This document shows positions 1 through 8,409 of a stretch of 64,000 nt of DNA, piece by piece. A model generated the notes under the pieces. The model had not been told where the DNA came from. It searched no databases and saw only the letters and a program-made list of their open reading frames with translations. Made by a program: the position numbers and the translations under genes. Where the stretch lies: the NCBI GenBank assembly GCA_027078545.1, contig JALWXN010000004.1, positions 206,737-270,736 on the forward strand, read 5' to 3'. How positions within the stretch are numbered: position 1 is the first letter of the stretch; each line of letters opens with the position of its first letter. The DNA is from Nitrososphaeria archaeon. GTDB taxonomy: Archaea; Thermoproteota; Nitrososphaeria; Geothermarchaeales; JDFR-13.

Positions 1-427
1 CACCCTCCTCTACGTGTAGTGAGGCCTCTACACCGCTCCTCCTAGGGTCGTGTAGCGGTAGGTCTAGGTAGGCCTCTAGGAATCTGTAGAGCTCTCCCCC
101 TCCCTCCCCTGATAGTGTGGAGACTATCCTCCTCTCCCTGTTCTTCTGGTCTACTAGGAGCTTCACCCCTCCTATGTATGCCTCTCCAAGTATGGAGAGT
201 GTTTTGTAGCCCGGCTCTGTGAATAGGATCTTGCCCGGGTTGCCCTTCCAGGTCTCGATTATGATGACCTTTGAATATCCCTTTGTAACCGCGTATTCCC
301 ATAGGTCTCGTAGGCTCTTCTTCCCCCTGTTTATCTTCGTCGATGTCGGGATGACCCAGCTGAGCTCCTTAGCTAGTCTGCTCACCCTCCTAGTCGGGCG
401 TCTGGAGGTCGTTATGAGGATGGCTAT
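1..427 (-). CDS. Brix-domain (Imp4-like) ribosome biogenesis protein, C-terminus cut by window edge
   Basis: Reading the minus strand from 427 gives an open frame that runs off the window, with an N-terminus ILITTSRRPTRR followed by INRGKKSL, the signature of archaeal Brix/Imp4-like proteins that act in pre-rRNA assembly. It lies 17 bases downstream of the eL43 stop, as the last visible gene of the exosome cluster. There is no ATG, GTG or TTG between the in-frame upstream stop and the conserved N-terminus; the best start is ATA at 425-427, preceded by GGAGGGG with 7-nt spacing. The first canonical start (a GTG 14 codons in) would delete the conserved first strand. The ORF track misses this gene because of the start. 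Family call is strong, the start is inferred. Confidence 0.82.
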   Translation of the reverse strand, partial: MAILITTSRRPTRRVSRLAKELSWVIPTSTKINRGKKSLRDLWEYAVTKGYSKVIIIETWKGNPGKILFTEPGYKTLSILGEAYIGGVKLLVDQKNRERRIVSTLSGEGGGELYRFLEAYLDLPLHDPRRSGVEASLHVEEG

Positions 428-434
428 TTTGGAG

Positions 435-441
435 CCCCTCC
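435..441 (-). promoter_or_regulatory. Shine-Dalgarno that fixes the non-canonical Brix start
   Basis: GGAGGGG on the minus strand sits 7 nt before an ATA codon and inside the 17-base gap after the eL43 stop. No canonical start codon is at a usable distance, so the site supports initiation at ATA. Confidence 0.55.
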
Positions 442-444
442 GGG

Positions 445-678
445 CTACCTCACCTTATGGGTTAGGAAGGGCTCGTAGGCGCCTCCGGCGAAGGTGTATC
501 CACACTTCCTACATCTCCATATCCCTACTGATACCCACTCCACCTTCTTGTGCATGCACTGGGGGCATTCATACTTGGAGAGCTTCTTCAGCATGACTAG
601 GTTCCAACGCTTCCTTAGTGAGGCTCCGTAGCGAGGCCCGAATCTGGCGGCTATATTTGGTATCTTCTTCTTGGCCAT
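445..678 (-). CDS. rpl37ae: Large ribosomal subunit protein eL43 (L37Ae)
   Basis: A 77-residue basic protein with a four-cysteine zinc ribbon, CPQC near residue 38 and CRKC near residue 56, in the pattern of eL43. Length is normal for archaea. It lies between Rrp42 and the Brix gene in the exosome superoperon, a conserved archaeal neighbourhood. The start ATG gives the usual MAKKK-type basic N-terminus. Confidence 0.95.
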   Translation of the reverse strand: MAKKKIPNIAARFGPRYGASLRKRWNLVMLKKLSKYECPQCMHKKVEWVSVGIWRCRKCGYTFAGGAYEPFLTHKVR

Positions 679-722
679 GGCTTATTACCTCCCTCTACAC
701 CCACTATACTCTGGTTATCCCG

Positions 723-1568
723 CTAGCCACTTATAATTCCACGTTCCCTCAATATATTCCGTATCTCTATGCTCTTCTCATATGCCAGGTCTAGGGCCTT
801 GAAGACGTCTTCATAGGATAGGCTGCCCTTTAGGAGTTGTATGCTGCATATCTCCCCTGTCGATAGGTGTGTATATGTTATCAGGGCGTCGGCCACCTCC
901 TCCTCGGAGGCTGTGGGGTCTACGAACATCTTGTCTCCATACATGGCTATGGTGTTTGCTATCGGGACCTCCTCTATCTGGAAGGGCTTCCTCGGCACCT
1001 CCTTGATATTGTTGTTATTAACGTTCTCGAGGTTCTCCCGTATATAGTCTAGATCCGGCATCTCCGCAGTGGCTAGGGCTGCTACAGCACCGATGACGGC
1101 TGCGTCTATGATGTTTCCATCGTCGTTTAGGATGTTGAAGTCGACGAATATCTTTAGGACTGCTTCTCCAGGGACTATCACGTATTTCTTGAAGTCTATT
1201 ATCCCGCTCTCCCTGAGGCTTCTATCGACGACCCTACTCATCTCTATCTCGTACTCGTCTGGTGGGCCTGCCTCGGCCTCGAATGAGGCTGTGGGTAGGA
1301 TCTCGCCCTCCACGAGGAGTATCGCGCTGTCTGGCGAGTCGGTGAATGGTGTGCCTATCTCGAAGTTTACGCCGGTAACCACTATCGTGTCTCCTAGATA
1401 GACTGTGGCGGAGCCGAAGGCCTTCTCTATGGTGCCCACCTTGATGTCTATGGGTCTGTACTGGGTGAGCTCCCTACCGTCCTCCCTCATCCCCTTCCCG
1501 AGGAAGTTTCTAGCCTGCTCCATCCGTAGGATCTCGGATAGGGTTTTACCCTTATACTCCTTGCTCAT
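723..1568 (-). CDS. rrp42: Exosome complex RNase PH-like subunit Rrp42
   Basis: RNase PH fold protein of 281 residues when started at ATG 1568, which has GGAGG nine bases upstream; the longer track start at 1595 lies well inside rrp41. Rrp42 alternates with Rrp41 in the hexameric archaeal exosome ring and is itself non-catalytic but needed for RNA binding. Motifs include REDGR near the N-terminus and a conserved DFNILNDDGN segment. It overlaps the end of rrp41 by 17 bases, so the two are likely translationally coupled. Confidence 0.95.
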   Translation of the reverse strand: MSKEYKGKTLSEILRMEQARNFLGKGMREDGRELTQYRPIDIKVGTIEKAFGSATVYLGDTIVVTGVNFEIGTPFTDSPDSAILLVEGEILPTASFEAEAGPPDEYEIEMSRVVDRSLRESGIIDFKKYVIVPGEAVLKIFVDFNILNDDGNIIDAAVIGAVAALATAEMPDLDYIRENLENVNNNNIKEVPRKPFQIEEVPIANTIAMYGDKMFVDPTASEEEVADALITYTHLSTGEICSIQLLKGSLSYEDVFKALDLAYEKSIEIRNILRERGIISG

Positions 1569-2292
1569 TACCATCTCCCTCCGATGGTATCTCACTCATC
1601 TTCTCGATCAGTCCCTTAAGGGCCCTCTTCTGCTCCTCATACAGCTCCAGGGCTCCTGCCAAGGCCTTCTCGAAGGCCTCTTTAAACTCCTCATGTGTAA
1701 GCTTGCCATCCATCTGTAGGAGTACTACCCTCTTCAGGTTGGGCATGATGGCTATGGGGAGGTCCGCCTCACCCTCCTTATCCTCCTCCTCCCCCACGTC
1801 GACCACTATCTTGCCACTGACCTTACCAGCTGAACATCCCACGACCATGTCTCTAAGGGGTATACCCGCCTCGGCCAGTGCCACTGATGCTGCTGTTATG
1901 CTGGCTACCCTGGTGCTCCCCTCGGCCTGGAGGACCTCTATGAAGATGTCTATACTCATCTCGGGGAACTTCTCGAGTATCACCGCCTGTTCGAGGGCGG
2001 TTCTTATAACCTTGGATAGCTCTATCTCCCTCCTCGAGGGTTTGGGCGACTTCCTCTCGGTAGTGCTGTATGGAGCCATGTGGTATCTACAGTTTATTAT
2101 CGCCCTGTCCTGTAGGGCCTCGAACTTTGGGAAGTGTTCCTTCGGCCCATATACACCTACTACTATCCAGTTCTTACCCAGCCTGATCTCGGCCGATCCA
2201 TCCGCGTTTTTCAGGATACCCGCGTTGATAGAGTATTTCCTAAGTTCATCCGGCTTTCTACCGTCTACCCTTATGAACTCCTCCTTACTCAT
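1552..2292 (-). CDS. rrp41: Exosome complex catalytic subunit Rrp41
   Basis: RNase PH family, 246 residues. It carries out phosphorolytic 3'-5' RNA degradation and tailing within the exosome. Seen motifs are VDGRKPDELR at the N-terminus, RREIELSK, the LQAEGSTRVASI block and DLPIA, which holds the catalytic aspartate of this family. The C-terminus is a charged helix. It sits between rrp4 and rrp42 as in most archaea. Confidence 0.96.
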   Translation of the reverse strand: MSKEEFIRVDGRKPDELRKYSINAGILKNADGSAEIRLGKNWIVVGVYGPKEHFPKFEALQDRAIINCRYHMAPYSTTERKSPKPSRREIELSKVIRTALEQAVILEKFPEMSIDIFIEVLQAEGSTRVASITAASVALAEAGIPLRDMVVGCSAGKVSGKIVVDVGEEEDKEGEADLPIAIMPNLKRVVLLQMDGKLTHEEFKEAFEKALAGALELYEEQKRALKGLIEKMSEIPSEGDGNEQGV

Positions 2293-2312
2293 ATCCTATA
2301 AACACCTCCTCA

Positions 2313-3083
2313 TCAAGACGTGTCGTTCTCCCCGTCTTCGAGGGTCGTCCCGAGCATGGAGGCTATCTTGCCCGTCAACCCTGGGGCGAATGTACGGGAT
2401 ATAATCGTGTTTATAATCCTCTTGAGTAGGAGATACTTCTCATATTCTCCCTTGAAGAGTATCACGCCGTTCTGGCCTATCACGATGTCCCCATCTATAT
2501 TCTCCTTGATCATCTTTATCATGCTCCCCTTCTTACCGATGATCCTCGGGATCTTTGTTGTGTGGACCTTGATGACGAAGTAGCCCCTCAGCTTACCGAT
2601 GTGGCGTGGGGAGACCGTGGTCTTCTCCGGGTTTAGGGAGAGGATTGCGTGGGACTGTGCATTTATGTCGTAGATCACGGCTCCTATCAGGTCGCCTATG
2701 GAGAACTGCTGTGTCAGGTCATAGGTCTTGGGGTCGAAGCGCCTCTCGCCTCCCTGCCTCCTAATCAGCTCCTGGGCCGCTAGGAAGGCCTTTGTGGATG
2801 CTCCTATATCGACTATCCAGCCGTTGGGGGCGTATGCTGTCACCACTCCTACCACGTAGTCCCCCTTCCTGGGGGTGTATACATTCTTATATGGTATTAG
2901 GTCTAGCCCCCTACCAGTCTTCTTTATCACTCCGAGGTGGGTCGCTACGTAGCCTATCGGCGTCTTTATGAAGTAGGCCTCCCCCGAGTTTGTATCTCCA
3001 TATCTAGGCCTCTTTGGGACCTTCTCGCCTGGGGTCACTATCCACATCTTCTTGTTGGTATCCCTCTCTTCCTGGTTCTCCAT
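2313..3083 (-). CDS. rrp4: Exosome RNA-binding cap subunit Rrp4
   Basis: A 256-residue protein with an N-terminal beta domain (about 15-60), an S1 domain (about 70-155) and a KH domain with the GKKG loop near residue 190. It forms the trimeric cap that feeds RNA into the Rrp41/Rrp42 ring. The gene ends 20 bases before rrp41. A short charged N-terminal extension precedes the conserved IVTPGEKV segment. Confidence 0.95.
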   Translation of the reverse strand: MENQEERDTNKKMWIVTPGEKVPKRPRYGDTNSGEAYFIKTPIGYVATHLGVIKKTGRGLDLIPYKNVYTPRKGDYVVGVVTAYAPNGWIVDIGASTKAFLAAQELIRRQGGERRFDPKTYDLTQQFSIGDLIGAVIYDINAQSHAILSLNPEKTTVSPRHIGKLRGYFVIKVHTTKIPRIIGKKGSMIKMIKENIDGDIVIGQNGVILFKGEYEKYLLLKRIINTIISRTFAPGLTGKIASMLGTTLEDGENDTS

Positions 3084-3102
3084 AGTGCTCCACCCTCGCC
3101 CT

Positions 3103-3810
3103 CTATACCGTCTTCTCCTCCACTATCTCCACGTATGCTACTCCGCCGGTCATCCTCGATATCTTCTCCATGAAGTCCACCTTCATGCCGGAGGGTATCG
3201 AGACGGTGACGTCTAGGGAACCGTCGTTTAGCCAGTCCTCCTTTATAATGTCGCTGGCATTCCTGATGTAGCCATATACCTTGCCCACGTAGGCAGGCGG
3301 TATCTTGATAGAGAGGATCGATATCTGCTTCTTGATCGGTATGTATTTGGAGAGGTCTGATATGACCTGGTTTATCTGTTCCTCGACGGGCTTGAAGGGG
3401 TCTATCTTTACACCCCCCTCTTCTAGGGCGGTCTCTATCCTCAGGGGTGGTATGGGGGCTGATGTCCTGGCGTCTACACAGTACCTAGAGATGTAGTCTA
3501 TTATCTGCCTCTTCTTCTCCTCTATAAGCCTCCTCCTCTGGTCAGCCCTTATCTGGAGCTCCCCCTCCCTAACTATCTTCTCAGCTATCTTCTCCACATC
3601 CGTGGTTCCGAATACTGACATGAGGTCTGACTTGGATGCCCTTAGACCCTTGTTGGCATCTGTATATACCTCGTCGAATACGAGGACGTTGGTGAAGTCC
3701 TTCCGCCTCCCCAGCTTGTATTCAAGTGCCTTGTCGGGGTCTACGAGTACCTCGAACTTCTTACCACCTTTTTTGTACCTCGCTATGGTGTAATTCGTCA
3801 ATTTAACCAC
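3103..3810 (-). CDS. SBDS/Sdo1 ribosome maturation protein
   Basis: A 235-residue SBDS family protein: N-terminal domain with the YKKGGKKFEVLV segment, central helical domain and a C-terminal ferredoxin-like domain. The family helps release aIF6 from the 50S subunit; aIF6 itself is encoded at 43095. The start is a GTG (GTG GTT AAA) without an obvious Shine-Dalgarno; an AT-rich TAAATTA element about 30 bases upstream suggests a nearly leaderless transcript. It heads the exosome part of the cluster. Confidence 0.95.
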   Translation of the reverse strand: MVKLTNYTIARYKKGGKKFEVLVDPDKALEYKLGRRKDFTNVLVFDEVYTDANKGLRASKSDLMSVFGTTDVEKIAEKIVREGELQIRADQRRRLIEEKKRQIIDYISRYCVDARTSAPIPPLRIETALEEGGVKIDPFKPVEEQINQVISDLSKYIPIKKQISILSIKIPPAYVGKVYGYIRNASDIIKEDWLNDGSLDVTVSIPSGMKVDFMEKISRMTGGVAYVEIVEEKTV

Positions 3811-3899
3811 CGGTTGTTATCTGGGGATGGATCGATATGTAATTTATGGATTATTGTTCCACCACCGTCTCTAGAAAATGATTATTCACCCTGGATTCC
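3811..3899 (-). promoter_or_regulatory. Probable promoter region upstream of SBDS-exosome genes
   Basis: An 89-base gap between psmA and the SBDS gene contains a TATA-like ATAAATTA on the minus strand about 30 bases before the GTG start. This suggests that SBDS, rrp4, rrp41, rrp42, eL43 and Brix can be transcribed separately from psmA. Confidence 0.4.
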
Positions 3900-4646
3900 T
3901 TATAACTCCTCATACTTCTGCTTAGCCATCTCGATATACTTCTTCGCCTCGTCCACCCCTATGAACTTGGCGTCCATGTCCTTGACGCTTATCTCTAGGA
4001 ACCTGATCTCTATCGACTCCTTCTTACCGATGTTCTTCTTCCTACTGGCGTATAGTATGGCCCCAGCGGCTAGCACCTTCAGCTCCTCGAGGTCGGCCTC
4101 TGGGTTGTAGTACTTCTCTATGAAGTCTAGGGCTGAGTCTGAGTCGGCCCCTATGGCTGCGGCTACGTATTTGATGAAGGAGCCGCTTGGGTCTGTTACA
4201 TAGATGGCTGGTGTGCCGTCCGGGTTTATACCGCCGAATATTATGGCTACTCCGAAGGGCCTTATCCCGCCCTGCTGTGTGAAGCCCTGCTTGATATTCC
4301 CTATACGCCTAGCCACTACGTCTACATATGGTGGCTCGTCGTAGAGGATCCTCTGATACTGGCAGAACTCCCTTGCATAGTCGATGAGGACTCTTCCATC
4401 CGGTACGTAGCCGGAGATGGCTCCACCTATATTCCTATCTATTATGAATAGCTTCCTACTGTGGTTCTTGTCCTGGAACCTTGCGAAGGGCTCCTCAGCC
4501 GCTAGGACCACCCCGTGTTTAGACTGGATCCCTAGGGAGATGGTCCCCCTCTTAACGGTCTCGAGGGCATACTCTACCTGGAAGATACGGCCGTCTGGGG
4601 AGAATACGGTTATGGCCCTGTCATAAGCCGCCTGTGTAGGTATCAT
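3900..4646 (-). CDS. psmA: 20S proteasome alpha subunit
   Basis: A 248-residue alpha-type subunit with the diagnostic N-terminal block YDRAITVFSPDGRIFQVEYA that forms the gate, then the NTN hydrolase fold. Alpha rings flank the catalytic beta rings in the cytoplasmic proteasome. The gene lies within the archaeal exosome superoperon, as is common. No beta subunit gene is in this window; the partner unfoldase candidate Cdc48/VAT is at 15928. Confidence 0.96.
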   Translation of the reverse strand: MIPTQAAYDRAITVFSPDGRIFQVEYALETVKRGTISLGIQSKHGVVLAAEEPFARFQDKNHSRKLFIIDRNIGGAISGYVPDGRVLIDYAREFCQYQRILYDEPPYVDVVARRIGNIKQGFTQQGGIRPFGVAIIFGGINPDGTPAIYVTDPSGSFIKYVAAAIGADSDSALDFIEKYYNPEADLEELKVLAAGAILYASRKKNIGKKESIEIRFLEISVKDMDAKFIGVDEAKKYIEMAKQKYEEL

Positions 4647-4714
4647 TCTCTATGTACACCCCACGCCAACTACATTAACAGTTGGATGACCTAATTAAAA
4701 ATTGGCTGTTGATA

Positions 4715-5044
4715 CTACTCAGGCTTCCTGATGGGCCATGGCCTGGTTTCCTCAACACTCTTCCTACGCACCTGCCTCAACGTGTTGGCCACGATTATAT
4801 ATTTAGGCCTAGTCCCACTCTCCTCCATGGCTTTCCATAGGGCGTATATAGTCTTGTCTAGATATTCCTGGAGCACCCGGTATATGAACTCCTCCTGATC
4901 CGTGTGTATAAGCTTCACCCTTGCTAGGCAGTAGTCGTGTGGCCCGTATAGCTTTAGATACTTCTTCAGCATTCGATAGGCTATCCTGTGTGGGGGGAGC
5001 ACTGTCCCCACCCTGACGTATCGATACCTATATATCTTTACCAT
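4715..5044 (-). CDS. rnp2: RNase P protein Pop5 (Rnp2)
   Basis: A small basic protein of 109 residues (from ATG 5044) that matches archaeal Pop5 in layout, with RYRYVRVGTVLPP at the N-terminus. It pairs with Rpp30, encoded immediately upstream, to activate the RNase P catalytic domain. A GTG at 5059 is an alternative start, but it lies inside rnp3. The call rests on overall pattern plus its neighbour. Confidence 0.85.
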   Translation of the reverse strand: MVKIYRYRYVRVGTVLPPHRIAYRMLKKYLKLYGPHDYCLARVKLIHTDQEEFIYRVLQEYLDKTIYALWKAMEESGTRPKYIIVANTLRQVRRKSVEETRPWPIRKPE

Positions 5045-5661
5045 AGGGCTCTCCACCACCGGTTCAGGCTCCTGGTGACCATGGCCTCAAGGGTCTTGGG
5101 TACTTCATGTAGGTCTCTAACCCTGTACTCGTCGGCCTCTGTGGAGACTGTTAGTACCCCTCTCTTGTCGAATGTCTGCGCCATCCTCAGGTATTCACAC
5201 CAGTCGCCGGTGAAGTCTAGTATGGGGTCTATATTGATCTCTATGGTGAATCTATGCCTAGAGAGTTCTATGGCTTCTCTAGTCGAGATCTTGTCCTGCA
5301 TATTGATGGTGGTTACGCCTAGTTTGTAGAGGATGTTTACATCCATCTTCTCCAGCGTCTTGGAGCTGGCTATGTAGACCCCTATGTATCCCCTCCTCTT
5401 CAGTTCGCGCATGATGTCGCTGTATCTCTCCAGCTCCTTCCTCCTCCTAGCCTCTGTGGCGTCGAGTCTGATCATCGGTCCTCTCCGCCTCTCCCCGATG
5501 TTTTCTATGGTTATGAAGGGCTCCCCCATGGTCAGCTCTAGCTGGTCAACCTCTTCCAGGCTCTTGATCTGGATGAATATGTATCTAAAGCCCATTCCGT
5601 ATATCCTCCTAAGTGTCCATGGCTGGATTATCCTTGATGGTAGGTATGAGTAGAACTGCAT
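5038..5661 (-). CDS. rnp3: RNase P protein Rpp30 (Rnp3)
   Basis: A 207-residue protein with the TIM-barrel style of Rpp30: alternating strands such as RYIFIQIKS, GVYIASSK and TTINMQD, and the basic RLDATEARRRKEL segment. It forms the Pop5-Rpp30 heterotetramer core of archaeal RNase P, which trims tRNA 5' leaders. It overlaps pop5 by a few bases and follows the COG1325 gene by one base. Confidence 0.85.
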   Translation of the reverse strand: MQFYSYLPSRIIQPWTLRRIYGMGFRYIFIQIKSLEEVDQLELTMGEPFITIENIGERRRGPMIRLDATEARRRKELERYSDIMRELKRRGYIGVYIASSKTLEKMDVNILYKLGVTTINMQDKISTREAIELSRHRFTIEINIDPILDFTGDWCEYLRMAQTFDKRGVLTVSTEADEYRVRDLHEVPKTLEAMVTRSLNRWWRALW

Positions 5662-5662
5662 T

Positions 5663-6076
5663 TCAGGGTCTTCCCATCAAACTATCTATCATCTTCCTCA
5701 GCCTATCCGCCTTGACGCCGGATACTACGACCTGTACCGGGTCTACATCGCCTAGCTGGATATTGCCCCCTCTACATATGCTGGACTTGTCGATCCTTAT
5801 GTAGAGCCTATTCCCATGGTAATGCTCATCGAGGTATTCATATAGATAGGCTACATCGCTTCTAGACATGGATCTCAGTATCTTTTCCAGGGTCTCCATC
5901 ACTCTCTCCCTGCCCCTCAGGACTATCCTGTAGTATGTTATCGGGTTTTTGTGGTGGCCTGTGAGGTCGGTCCGCCTAATATCTGTCACGTCGTAATTGA
6001 CGATCCGTTTTAGGGAGTTGAGGATTTTGTCGGGGTTGTCGGTTGCATGTACAATAATGTTTAGCTCTATCCTCAT
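5663..6076 (-). CDS. COG1325-type RNA-binding protein (exosome-cluster associated)
   Basis: A 137-residue protein starting MRIELNIIVHATDN with the ETLEKILRSMS and YLDEHYHGNRLYIRIDKS segments typical of the small archaeal RNA-binding family annotated as a predicted exosome subunit (PF01877/COG1325). It is the first gene of the minus-strand cluster and is divergent from kae1. Its molecular partner is not established from sequence alone. Confidence 0.8.
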   Translation of the reverse strand: MRIELNIIVHATDNPDKILNSLKRIVNYDVTDIRRTDLTGHHKNPITYYRIVLRGRERVMETLEKILRSMSRSDVAYLYEYLDEHYHGNRLYIRIDKSSICRGGNIQLGDVDPVQVVVSGVKADRLRKMIDSLMGRP

Positions 6077-6138
6077 GCCCCCTCAATTTAGAAGTTATCG
6101 AGATGCCTTGATATTTAGTGGGTGGAGGTGGGGGATAG
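6077..6138. promoter_or_regulatory. Divergent promoter region between COG1325 gene and kae1
   Basis: This 62-base gap separates the minus-strand exosome cluster from the plus-strand KEOPS/ribosomal cluster. It is AT-rich (ATTTAGAAG and ATATTTAGTG) and must hold start signals for both directions. A GGTGG/GGTGGGGG Shine-Dalgarno precedes kae1. Confidence 0.4.
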
Positions 6139-7131
6139 ATGATTGTGATGGGTATAGAGTCTACGGCCCACACCTTTGGAGTGGGTATTATCGATGGGGA
6201 GGGTAATATCCTGGCTGATGTGAGGTCTAGATACACGCCTCCTAGGGGGATGGGTATCGAGCCCTTCAACGCTGCGGAGCACCACTCTAAGGAGGCTGTT
6301 AATGTGTTTAGGAAGGCCCTCTCTGAGGCTGGGATTGGAGTTGAGGATATAGATGTCATCGCTTTTAGTAGGGGACCGGGTCTGGGGCCTTGTCTAAGGG
6401 TAGGCGCTTCTCTTGCGAGGTATCTAGCCCTGAGACATGGTAAGCCTCTCTATCCAGTCCATCATGGGGTCGGTCATCTCGAGCTTGTTACGCATTACTA
6501 CTCCCTTAGGAATCCTCTCCACCTGCTGGTGTCGGGGGGCCATACCTCCATCCTAGTCCTGAACGAGTGTAGGTATAGGGTGTTTGGGGAGACGCTGGAC
6601 ATAACGATTGGAAACCTGCTAGACGTTTTGGCTAGGGAGGCGGGCCTAGACTTTCCCGGTGGGCCGGTGATAGAGTCGTTGGCGGAGGGGGGTGGGGAGC
6701 TTCTCGACCTCCCCTATACGATTATAGGTACTAGTTTCCAGTTCTCGGGGATCCTCACGAAGGCTATACAGCTTCTCAGGAGCCATAGGATAGAGGATGT
6801 GGCCTATTCTGTCCAGGAGGTGGCGTTCTCAATAATTGTCGAGGCTGTTGAGAGGGCGTTGAGGGCTGTCCCGTTCGACGTCGACGGCATAGCGATCTCC
6901 GGTGGGGTCGCCTCTAACGACACCCTATACAAGAAGTTGGGTGTAATGGCTGAGAGGTATGGACTCAAGGTTTATAGGCTGCCTAAGAGGCTGAACGGGG
7001 ATAACGGTGTACAGATCGCTGTTGTAGGCCTCAGGATGGCATTGGCGGGGGTGGAGCCGCCTGACCTCTCATCCACCGGTGTGGTGCAGAGGTGGAGGAT
7101 TGACGAGGTAGATATACCGTGGGCCTGCTAG
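6139..7131 (+). CDS. kae1: KEOPS subunit Kae1 (tRNA t6A37 synthesis)
   Basis: A 330-residue ASKHA-fold protein that transfers threonylcarbamoyl to A37 of ANN-decoding tRNAs within KEOPS. Visible motifs: GIESTAHTFGVGI, the metal-binding HHGVGHLE, SGGHTS, and GGVASND and GDNG near the C-terminus. Its stop overlaps the bud32 start, so the two are coupled but not fused. Start ATG 6139 has a G-rich Shine-Dalgarno; ATG 6148 is an alternative. Confidence 0.96.
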   Translation: MIVMGIESTAHTFGVGIIDGEGNILADVRSRYTPPRGMGIEPFNAAEHHSKEAVNVFRKALSEAGIGVEDIDVIAFSRGPGLGPCLRVGASLARYLALRHGKPLYPVHHGVGHLELVTHYYSLRNPLHLLVSGGHTSILVLNECRYRVFGETLDITIGNLLDVLAREAGLDFPGGPVIESLAEGGGELLDLPYTIIGTSFQFSGILTKAIQLLRSHRIEDVAYSVQEVAFSIIVEAVERALRAVPFDVDGIAISGGVASNDTLYKKLGVMAERYGLKVYRLPKRLNGDNGVQIAVVGLRMALAGVEPPDLSSTGVVQRWRIDEVDIPWAC

Positions 7132-7778
7132 ACCGGCTGGTGGAGTCCTCAACCTTGATCTCTAGGAATGCAGAGGCAGATGTATATCTCGTTGACGGAT
7201 TCCTGGGTAGGCCCGCAATACTTAAGATAAGGGTTCCAAAGGGGTATAGGGATGAGAGGCTTGATAGGCGGCTTAGACAGCTCCGTAGCTATAGGGAGGC
7301 TGTGATACTCCATAGGCTTAGGGATAGGGGTCTCCCGGTGCCGATGCTCTACTTCGCCTCGCTTAGGGAGGGCGTCTTGATAATGGAGTATATAGAGGGT
7401 ATAGCCCTGGCCCAGGCATTATCCAGCCTCGAGGTAGATGAGGCGGTGAGATACTTCTCCATACTTGGTGGTGTGGCTAGGGAGATGCATGGAGCAGGTG
7501 TTATACATGGGGATCTAAACCTGAACAACGTCTTGGTAAGGGGTGGCGACTTATGGCTGATCGACTTCGGCCTGTCATACTGGTCCGAGTCTCCGAAGGA
7601 CATGGCGATAGATCTGGATAGTCTTAGACGGTCACTAGACTCTACAGTCCCCAGCCTGGCGGACAAGCTATTCAGTGTGTTCTTGAATAGCTATAGGGAG
7701 GGTAATAACTACTATGATGAGGTGCTCAGGTTCTATTCACGTCTGAGGAGGATGGGGAGGTACTATGCGGAGAGGTAG
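7119..7778 (+). CDS. bud32: KEOPS kinase/ATPase Bud32
   Basis: A 219-residue small RIO-like kinase. The catalytic loop IHGDLNLNNVLV and metal-binding DFG (LIDFGLSY) are present. In KEOPS it binds Kae1 and hydrolyses ATP. It starts with GTG inside the kae1 end (13-base overlap) and overlaps the next gene by 14 bases. Confidence 0.95.
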   Translation: MGLLDRLVESSTLISRNAEADVYLVDGFLGRPAILKIRVPKGYRDERLDRRLRQLRSYREAVILHRLRDRGLPVPMLYFASLREGVLIMEYIEGIALAQALSSLEVDEAVRYFSILGGVAREMHGAGVIHGDLNLNNVLVRGGDLWLIDFGLSYWSESPKDMAIDLDSLRRSLDSTVPSLADKLFSVFLNSYREGNNYYDEVLRFYSRLRRMGRYYAER

Positions 7779-8409
7779 CCAGGTTATCCGGCTGGTAACC
7801 ACTAATAGGCATAAGTTCCTCGAGGCCTCCGAGATCCTTTCACGGTATGGTGTGGAGGCTGAATGGGTTAGGTATAAGCCCCAGGAGATCCAGAGCGATT
7901 CTCTCCTAGAGGTTGTTATATGGAAGGGCTTCGACGCTAAGAAGGTTGTGCCGCCCCCCTTCGTGGTGGAGGATACCGGTCTGTTTATAGATGCGCTTGG
8001 AGGCTTCCCAGGGGTGTATAGCTCCTACGTATTATCAACACTTGGTATAAGGGGTGTCTTGAAGGCCTTGGAGGGTGTGGAGGATAGGGGTGCGAGGTTC
8101 GTCTCCTATGGCCTCCTATACCTTGGGGACAACATGTTTAAGGTCTTCAGGGCTGTGGTGGAGGGTAGGATAGCCATGTCGCCGAGGGGGGAGGGTGGGT
8201 TCGGCTACGACCCTATATTCATCCCCCTAGGGGGTGTTAAGACTTTTGGGGAGATGTCTCTCGAGGAGAAGAATAGGTATTCCCATAGGGCGGGATTATT
8301 TAATAAGATTGGGCGTTATCTAACTAGTCTGAGCATAGGGGAGACAGTTATAAGTATGTTGGTCAGGGGTGGAGACGATGGCGAGGATGCATATCAGGAG
8401 GAAGGGTAA
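7765..8409 (+). CDS. XTP/dITP diphosphatase (Ham1/RdgB family)
   Basis: House-cleaning pyrophosphatase that removes non-canonical purine NTPs. The N-terminal TTNRHKFLEA, the VEDTGLFID active-site block and the GFGYDPIF motif are all present in 214 residues. The C-terminal tail runs into the uS15 coding start. It sits in a compact run with Bud32 and uS15. Confidence 0.93.
   Translation: MRRGSQVIRLVTTNRHKFLEASEILSRYGVEAEWVRYKPQEIQSDSLLEVVIWKGFDAKKVVPPPFVVEDTGLFIDALGGFPGVYSSYVLSTLGIRGVLKALEGVEDRGARFVSYGLLYLGDNMFKVFRAVVEGRIAMSPRGEGGFGYDPIFIPLGGVKTFGEMSLEEKNRYSHRAGLFNKIGRYLTSLSIGETVISMLVRGGDDGEDAYQEEG

Noticed and set aside
42-302. 86-residue minus-strand ORF at the left edge
   Set aside because: Overlaps the Brix frame in another phase; Arg/Gly/His-rich with no family features.
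1703-2404. 233-residue plus-strand ORF over rrp41
   Set aside because: Shadow of the catalytic exosome gene; low-complexity Ser/Leu composition.
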